A DNA stretch of 64,000 nt. Source: Asterella californica (taxonomy: Eukaryota; Streptophyta; Marchantiopsida; Marchantiales; Aytoniaceae). The stretch spans positions 5,995,501 to 6,059,500 of the forward strand of contig JAYKYS010000017.1 in NCBI GenBank assembly GCA_036924285.1, given 5' to 3'. The notes under the pieces are model-generated. The model was not told the origin of the DNA. It made no database searches and saw only the letters and a list, made by a program, of their open reading frames with translations. The position numbers and the translations under genes are program-made. The stretch's first letter is position 1. The number at the start of each line of letters is the position of its first letter. Of this stretch, positions 59,301 through 64,000 are shown piece by piece.

Positions 59301-62300
59301 TGGGAAGTGGAATCTATCCTAAAATTTGCCAGCTAAACAAGACAGCATCTAGATCATCCTGCAATTATTTAGACATAGCAATATCACAGGACAACCATGG
59401 CTACACACCTCTCTCTACGAGAAGAGAGACATCTTCCTTTTCACACTTCATTTAGAACGCTTACCTGACATTCAATCTAATATCTCCATGCTTTTGTGCA
59501 AAATTAGGTTCTTTTAGCAGTGAGCTACAAAGGATCAACACTAACATTTCGGACGTATGAATATAACCCTTTGGATAAGAGAAGATTTGTACTCGATACC
59601 TCCCTCCTTACTTTCTTCCTCATAGAAGAGAAGAAACACGAATTAAAGAAAATCATGAGGCGCACTAGGAGTTTACAGAAGTATCAGACAGAGACTCAAA
59701 ACAGTCACCTATGGGCTCTTGATCTAATCTGTCATTCTTGACGTATCAATATGTGTAGTTCCCTCAGACGTAACGCTTAACCCTCTGACGTAACCCTAAA
59801 CCCCCAGATCTCTTGGAACTGAAGAGAAACCCTTGGGCGGACAAGGACCTGGTGAGTCAGAAAAGTCTTGAACTTCTCTGTTGGGTCCTGAAGAATTCAT
59901 AGAGCAGGTTGACGTGCTTGCGAGGGAGAGTGTTCTGCTGCGCTCCAAGTGTATCTTGTTGTAGATAGGTTCTTGAGTGGCATCTACGTATTACCTGCAT
60001 GCCTCAGTCACCGTGTGGGAAAAATTCATCCTACACACTCTTTCGCCTGTCTTGTTCCGGCTGTTTTCCTCGTTGCTCTTAGACTCATGTACACTAACTC
60101 TCTCGTGTTGTATTCATTGCCCACTATGTCTACTTCTTGATTGCCCGAGTATTTCCGCGCCTTGCTCCTGTACGACTAATGGCTCCTTCCTGGTCCTTTT
60201 CTGCTCCGCCCCTTGGCTAGGTACGAGTCTCCTTCCAACTGAGCCATTGGGTTCAGTTGGATCCCCTTCTGTAGTTGGCTCTCGGTATATAAGCCTCAGC
60301 TCCGATCTACTTCGTACTTCGCCTTTCACTCCGTACCTTCTGGGACACCTTTCTGTAGTTGGCTCTCGGTATATAAACCTCAGCTCCGATCTACTTCATA
60401 CTTCGTTTTTTCACTCCATACCTTCCGACTCCAGAGGCTCCTCGACCCCCGGTCTATTTTACGTTTTCTTCTTTCTGCTCTATTATTTCTACAGTTGGAC
60501 ACCTTTATGTAGTTCGCTCTCGGTTTAGAAGCCTCAGCTCCGATCTACTTCATACTTCGTTTTTCACTCCATACCTTCTGACTCCAGAGGCTCCTCGACC
60601 CCCGGTCTATTTTACGTTTTCTTTTTTCTGCTCTATTATGTCTACAGAGCAGCATCAACGTACTCTAGTTAGTACTGCAATATGTCTATGCAGCGCCTCC
60701 ACCTGCAACGACATCTGCCCTAGTGTACTCTGGCTTGGTCTAGTCTGTCCACCTCATTTGGTTGGTGCATGAAAAGTTCCCTTCCCCGACCTCCTTCAAG
60801 TTTCAAGTTCCGGTACTAGAAATTTTTTTCTTTTTTGCTGGTTGACAAACGTCACTGATACCACTACACAAAGACTGGGAGTTTGCCCTTCGATGTCCCG
60901 GAACTGAACAGAAACTCCTCGACCGACAAGGCCCTGATGAGCCAAACCCTCTCTGTTGGGTGCTGATGAAGTCACAGAGCAGGTTGAGGTGCATGCAGTG
61001 GGAGTGCATGCTCCGAGTGTATATTGTGGTAATTAGGTTCTTGAGTGTACACCTACTCAGTACTTAAATGCACCAGTGATGGACTTGCAAAGATACGTTC
61101 TTCAGTTAATACCTCTGTCTGGCTCCTCCTTTTATTCACTCACTAAATGTGCTCCTCAACTCACTTCAATTAACTCTCCCCTGCCTTCAGTTCTGCAAGG
61201 GGTTTGCATTTAGCCTTTGAAGCATACTGCATTCGTTCTCTTGTCATTGTTGACTACTTGAAGTCAGTGACGAACTTGAAGTCGGTTACATACCGAGGGG
61301 AACCTATTCTGGAAATGCGCTTCGCACTACACATTTCCATCGGCACAACCTCTAGTTATATAACAATTCGCTAACTCTGCTGGGCATTGTTAGCGCACAT
61401 TCGGTCCGTAATTGATTCTCACTGTGTACTTGCCTGGACTAATTGCGTGATACCCTTATACTAGAGAGTGGTCCTTGAACATGTCTGCCATTCTCGAGGA
61501 AGATAACTCTCTCCTGCGCTGGATTCTTTGGCTATCTGTATCTACGTTTTGCCCTGATAGCCTTCGCATATTTCAATATTGTATCGCTTATTTCAAGATT
61601 GTCTTCATTTCTGCAGGGGGTTAAATTTGGTTTTTACATTAGAAGTGATTATACTGCAGCAGTACATATTGCATTTGTTTTCTTGTCATTGCTCTGTCAC
61701 ATTCGACTTCATACCAAGGGGAACTTTTTCTGGAAATGTGCTTCGCCATACACATTCCCATCGGCACATCCTCCGGTTATAAAATAATTCGCTTACTCCA
61801 GTCGGCATGGTTAGCGCACATTCGGCCCCAAATTGCATCTCACTATGTACTTGGCTGGGCTAATTGCGTGATACCGCTACACTAGAGAGTGGTCCTTGGG
61901 CATATCTGCCCTTCTCGGCCTAATGATGATAACTCTCTCCTGCGTTGGTTTCTTTGGCTATCTGTACCTACGTTTTGCCTTGATAGCCTTCGCTTGTTTC
62001 AAGATTGTATTATACAAAGCTAGTCTGTCTTCATTTCTGCATGGGGCTTTAATTTGGGTTTTTACATGCGTGGGATTCTTTGGCTATCTGTATCTACGTT
62101 TTGCCTTGATAGTCTCGCTTATTTCAAAATTGTATAAAAAGCTAGTTTTTATGGGGCTTAAATTTGGATTTTTACATGAGAAGCGATCAGACTGCATCAG
62201 TACATCTTGCATTACATTTGTTTTCTTGTCACTGCTGTGTCACATTCGAGTTCATACCAAGGGGAACCTTTTCTGGAAATGTGCTTCGTACTACACATTC

Positions 62301-63136
62301 CCATCGGCACACCCTTCGGTTACAAAATAATTCACTAACTCTAGTCCAGTGGACTAATTGCGTGATACCCCTATACTAGTGAGTGATCCTTGAGCATATC
62401 TGCCATTCTCTACCAATGAAGATAACTCCAGTCTGCATTGTTAGCGCACATTCGGCCCCTAATTGCTTCTCACTATGTACTTGGCTGGGCTAATTGGGTG
62501 ATACCCCTACACTAGAGAGTGGTCCTTGCGCATATCTGCCATTCTCGACGTATGAAGATAACTCCCTTCCTTTGCGTTTTCGCAATCGCCACCGACGTTC
62601 TTCACTTATTTCACTTCGTTGTATGCAACTCCTGGATTTCAGTTCTGCATTAGATTCTCCACTAGATTCTACCAGCTTGCGTCACATTGTATACTGTACT
62701 CTTTACCAGAGGAGCCTTTTCTGGAAATGAGCTGCGCACTCCACATTCCCATCGGCACACCCTTTGGTTACAAACAATTGGCTAACTCCACTTAAGCAAG
62801 TTAGCGCACATTGGCACGCTCGTGGTTGATGTTTGAAGTCGTCATTGGAATTTCTCGTTTAGCCTCCATGGTAATATAATAATTCGTTATGTGTGGGGGA
62901 CACAGGCTTACAAGTGTATATTTACTGTGCAGATTCTTGGTAATGGCATGTCCAACAAAATGTGGGAGGGAACAGTAGAGCACGCCAAAACATGCGTTCT
63001 CAGTGGCAAACTTCATGTGTATTATGCAGATGAGAAGCAGAACATTGGCGTTATATTCAACAACATCTTTCAGCTCATGGGTTTAATTGCAGACGGGCAG
63101 TACATGTCGGTTGACTCTCTCTCGGAGAGCGAGAAG
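47256..63136 (+). CDS. CBP60-family (calmodulin-binding protein 60) transcription factor gene, six exons, 3' end outside the window
   Basis: Coding exons: 47,256-47,344, 50,338-50,413, 53,629-53,687, 53,855-54,348, 54,548-54,708 and 62,933-63,136. All introns are GT...AG, phases agree, and the 1,083 nt encode 361 residues without a stop. The protein has a basic N-terminus, '[20 protein letters not shown]', the CBP60 core from '[20 protein letters not shown]' to '[20 protein letters not shown]', then '[20 protein letters not shown]' and '[20 protein letters not shown]'. CBP60 proteins are plant-specific nuclear, DNA-binding regulators of immunity and stress. Several bind calmodulin, through an N- or C-terminal site depending on the member; a C-terminal site would lie off this window. 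The family is usually about 450-650 residues, so roughly the last quarter or more is missing here. Which subfamily cannot be told. Confidence 0.93.
47559..48495 (+). repeat. Tandem duplication, unit about 495 bp, in intron 1
   Basis: Copy 1 runs about 47,559-47,990 and copy 2 about 48,054-48,490. Both start TGAAGGG(T/C)TATCGACGG, contain CATGGTCTACCACCTAGATT, and end near TGTGCATTAGTATGC and a CATAC(G/A)TGG block. Substitutions and small indels separate them. ORFs inside are not shared and are not genes. Confidence 0.85.
48500..49290 (+). repeat. Composite intron repeat with three tandem tail units (intron 1)
   Basis: The middle part of the composite family starts near 48,500 and matches 56,271-56,700. 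It is followed by three tandem tail units starting at 48,893, 49,031 and 49,167, about 137 bp each. Each unit runs from CATTCGGCCCCT through GCGTGATACC(C/A)CTATACTA and CTTGAGCATATCTGCCATTC to a GTATGAAGATAAC-like end. Confidence 0.85.
49291..50337 (+). repeat. Composite intron repeats before exon 2
   Basis: A second-half module begins near 49,300 (TACTCATCTACAGCCTAACC, then TGAAGTCAGAGAGCTGGTTG). A shortened TATA block lies at about 49,917 (TTCTCGGTATATACACC). A core module lies at 50,009-50,162, including CCGACAAGGCCCTGATGAGT. The part at 50,163-50,337 is single-copy intron leading to the acceptor. Confidence 0.8.
50338..50413 (+). CDS. CBP60 exon 2
   Basis: The acceptor is TTTTTGGCAG at 50,328-50,337 and the donor GTAAGT at 50,414. 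It encodes '[20 protein letters not shown]' and 'LLRRV', the conserved N-terminal helix block of CBP60 proteins. Intron 1 before it is 2,993 bp and consists largely of repeats. Confidence 0.93.
50414..53628 (+). other. Intron 2 of the CBP60 gene
   Basis: It is 3,215 bp with GT...AG ends. It contains 51,590-51,790, which matches 45,495-45,700. A T/A stretch at 52,262-52,320 holds three TTGATTTTC-type units separated by A runs. Two imperfect units of about 65 bp lie at 52,405-52,515, sharing TGCGGAGGTG and GCCGAAGT(C/A)GTAACT. A 202-codon minus-strand ORF at 50,644-51,252 has no recognisable domain. Confidence 0.7.
53629..53687 (+). CDS. CBP60 exon 3
   Basis: The acceptor is ATGAAGCAG and the donor GTGAGT at 53,688. 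It encodes '[19 protein letters not shown]' and two bases of an Arg codon finished by exon 4. The motif matches the EEVERALAKL block of the family. Intron 2 before it is 3,215 bp. Confidence 0.93.
53855..54348 (+). CDS. CBP60 exon 4 (main conserved domain)
   Basis: The acceptor is ATGTTGCAG and the donor GTAAAG at 54,349. From '[20 protein letters not shown]' it runs through '[18 protein letters not shown]', '[20 protein letters not shown]' and '[17 protein letters not shown]', about 165 residues. This is the core CBP60 domain, including the region known to bind DNA in immunity-related members. Key conserved blocks look intact. Introns 3 (167 bp) and 4 (199 bp) on either side are of ordinary size. 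Confidence 0.96.
54548..54708 (+). CDS. CBP60 exon 5
   Basis: The acceptor is GAGGACAG and the donor GTGAGT at 54,709. It completes a Leu codon begun in exon 4 and encodes '[20 protein letters not shown]', '[20 protein letters not shown]' and '[13 protein letters not shown]', the middle domain of the family. It ends in phase 0 before the 8.2-kb intron 5. Confidence 0.95.
55800..56850 (+). repeat. Composite intron repeat, unit b
   Basis: The order is a TATA-like block (ATACAGACCTAA then TTATATAAAC near 55,850), the core with CACAAAGACTGGGAGTTTGC from 56,014, the GATGAAGTCAGAGAGCAGGT block, the middle part from 56,271, and a tail to about 56,850. Two short ORFs over the middle part are not kept in other copies. 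Confidence 0.85.
56926..57350 (+). repeat. Tandem duplication, unit about 215 bp, with TATA-like motif
   Basis: Copy 1 starts about 56,935 and copy 2 about 57,152. Each has ACCCATATATATCTTTTATA, then ACTCTCTTACGCTC, CAGCGACCAAGCTCAGTCCT and GGATACTATTCTTCCACTCT. They are nearly identical, so the duplication is recent. Confidence 0.88.
57570..57760 (+). repeat. Dispersed duplicate of 59,465-59,675
   Basis: The two blocks share CATTCAATC(G/T)AATATCTCCA, GCAAAATTAGGTTCT, TTTGTACTCGATACCTC and AATGAGACGCAC versus CATGAGGCGCAC. An internal ~20-bp difference separates them. They are not coding in a shared frame. Confidence 0.75.
58110..59250 (+). repeat. Composite intron repeat, unit c
   Basis: A TATA-like block (ATACAGACCTAAATATCACT then ATATAAACG near 58,160) precedes the core at 58,303-58,450. 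A rearranged middle part and two tails at about 59,046-59,160 and 59,160-59,250 follow. In the core, CCGAC and GTCGG are both kept. Confidence 0.82.
59806..60100 (+). repeat. Composite intron repeat, unit f (most diverged core)
   Basis: It starts near AGATCTCTTGGAACTGAAGA and includes GGCGGACAAGGACCTGGTGA and a GAGCAGGTTGACGTGC block. The alignment with the other cores is clear but mutated, and the CCGAC/GTCGG pairing is lost. Confidence 0.65.
60110..61510 (+). repeat. Composite intron repeat, unit d, with three tandem TATA blocks
   Basis: A leading block (CTACTTCTTGATTGCCCGAG) is followed by three TATA blocks: CTCTCGGTATATAAGCCTCA near 60,282, CTCTCGGTATATAAACCTCA near 60,363 and CTCTCGGTTTAGAAGCCTCA near 60,520. 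Next are the AATATGTCTATGCAGCG block, a T-rich stretch, the core from 60,842, the middle part and a tail to about 61,505. The leading and TATA blocks match 63,307-63,740 closely. Confidence 0.85.
61580..62800 (+). repeat. Composite intron repeat, middle and tail units
   Basis: Middle-type blocks (GGGGAAC(T/C)TTTTCTGGAAAT then TTCCCATCGGCACA) lie near 61,717, 62,258 and 62,715. Tails lie near 61,804-61,930, 62,340-62,425 and 62,426-62,565. ORFs such as 61,896-62,330 read through repeat sequence and are not supported as genes. Confidence 0.8.
62933..63136 (+). CDS. CBP60 exon 6
   Basis: The acceptor is TTTACTGTGCAG and the donor GTAACT at 63,137. It encodes '[20 protein letters not shown]' and '[19 protein letters not shown]', and ends '[10 protein letters not shown]', the C-terminal domain of the family, directly following exon 5. 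The next exon, expected to start with a V-Y/D-D-like block, was not found before 64,000. Confidence 0.94.
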
Positions 63137-64000
63137 GTAACTTCAGTTTTATGCCGACAAATGATTTTTGTGAACGCAAGTTGATGTCACGGCGAAGATT
63201 GGTTCGGAAGTGTAGCGAGGGCTTATTGGCCGAAGCTTTTAAGCTGTGAGGTTGCCATTAACCCTTGGGCCTAAGGTCGGTTGTATAAATTCATATTCTA
63301 TTCATTGGCCACTACTACGTCTACTTCTTGATTGCCCGAGTATTTCTGCGCCTTGCTCCCGTATGACTAATGGCTCTTTCTGCGGAGCAGGAACCGAGTC
63401 TCCTTCCTCTAAACCCTCATTAGGGTTCAGTTGGACACCTTTCTGTAGTTGGCTCTCGGTATTTAAGCCTCTGCTCCGATCTATTTCATACTTTCGTTTT
63501 CCACTCCATACCTTCTGACTCTAAAGGCTCCTCGACTCCCGGTCTATTTTGCGCTTTCTCTGTAACGTAGTCGAGATAGTACAGCAATATGTCTATGCAG
63601 CGTTCTCACCTGCAACCACATCTGCCCCAGTGTCTAGTCTGTCCACCTCATTTGGCTGGGGCTTGAAAAGTTTCCTTCGCCGACCTCCTTCAAGTTCCAA
63701 GTTCGGGTACTAGTTTCTTTTTCTTTTGTTGTTTTCTTTTTTCTTTTGTTGTTTTCTTTTTTCGCACACGTTTAGGCAAGGTCATACGTGTCCGTTTGGT
63801 TGCCAAGGTCACTGATACCACTACACAAAGACTGGGAGTTTGCCCTCAGATGTCCCGGAACTGAACAGAAACTCTTGGACCGACGAGGCCCTGATGAGTC
63901 GGTTAAGCCTTCATCTGATTAACCATTTTTTCTACTCATCTACAGCCTAACCTTCTCTGTTGGGTGCTGATGAAGTCAGACAGGGTGCATGCGACGGGAG
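63137..64000 (+). repeat. Start of the next CBP60 intron: composite repeat, unit e
   Basis: After the exon 6 donor, about 150 bp have no recognised repeat. The leading block (CTACTTCTTGATTGCCCGAG near 63,319), a TATA block (CTCTCGGTATTTAAGCCTCT near 63,452), TCTTTTGTTGTTTTC repeats near 63,720-63,760 and a core from 63,799 then follow to the window end. The order is that of unit d. The unit is cut by the window edge. Confidence 0.85.

Larger units (their letters stand above)
54709..62932 (+). other. Intron 5 of the CBP60 gene, 8.2 kb
   Basis: GTGAGT...GTGCAG ends, 8,224 bp. Most recognisable content is the composite repeat family; no RT, transposase or other protein domain was seen. Divergent tail-like units lie at 54,830-55,000 and 55,015-55,195. 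Fuller composite units start near 55,800, 58,110, 59,800 and 60,110. A stretch at 57,450-58,090 and others hold nothing recognisable beyond a duplicated block. The size is exceptional beside introns 3 and 4. Confidence 0.9.

Noticed and set aside
1..64000. tRNA, rRNA, CRISPR array, bacterial operon signals
   Set aside because: Reading both strands gave no cloverleaf with conserved A and B boxes, no rRNA block and no regularly spaced direct repeats with unique spacers. Repeats here are plant transposon or intron repeats.

Overview
The window reads as nuclear DNA of a land plant. The grounds are a plant-specific calmodulin-binding protein 60 (CBP60) gene split by GT-AG introns, a Ty3/gypsy element with a tRNA-Asp-type primer site as in the Tat/Athila branch, a chromovirus with a chromodomain, and many solo LTRs. 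No tRNA, rRNA, CRISPR or bacterial-type feature was seen. The low gene density, and a gypsy polyprotein ending in a PHD finger, make me think of a bryophyte such as a liverwort, perhaps a repeat-rich or sex-linked region. That placement is a guess.

Layout. 0.2-8.3 kb: a broken Ty3/gypsy element (A) with gag, RT, RNase H and integrase and a C-terminal PHD finger; its integrase is split by a 1.29-kb solo LTR flanked by a 4-bp target duplication. 9.2-11.3 kb: an intact 697-codon minus-strand ORF of a retrotransposon-associated coiled-coil family. 11.7-15.1 kb: direct and inverted repeats and AT-rich filler. 15.2-15.9 kb: pol remnant of another gypsy family (D). 16.0-18.75 kb: a solo LTR inserted into an older, opposite-strand LTR of the same family. 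18.8-21.5 kb: tandem and hairpin repeats and an LTR remnant. 22.4-24.6 kb: a broken second copy of the coiled-coil family. 24.6-30.3 kb: a Tat-like element (B) that stops inside its RT. 30.3-35.9 kb: a chromovirus (C) without its 5' end, joined directly to B. 36.0-42.6 kb: an unidentified ORF remnant, hairpin repeats around a second A-type gag remnant, and AT-rich DNA.

42.6-64 kb is different. It holds one apparently intact host gene, a CBP60-family transcription factor. Six coding exons can be placed between 47,256 and 63,136, totalling 1,083 nt (361 codons) with consistent phases, and the gene runs off the right edge. Its introns are very long (about 3.0, 3.2, 0.17, 0.2 and 8.2 kb). The long ones are packed with one composite repeat family. 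Its modules carry TATA-like motifs, a conserved core that can form a small hairpin, and a tail that is tandemly amplified. Divergent members also lie upstream of the gene, and I did not see the family elsewhere in the window.

The left two thirds are therefore layered retrotransposon wreckage whose order of insertion can partly be read. The right third is a working-looking immune/stress regulator gene stretched by its own repeat family, which is the most unusual feature here.
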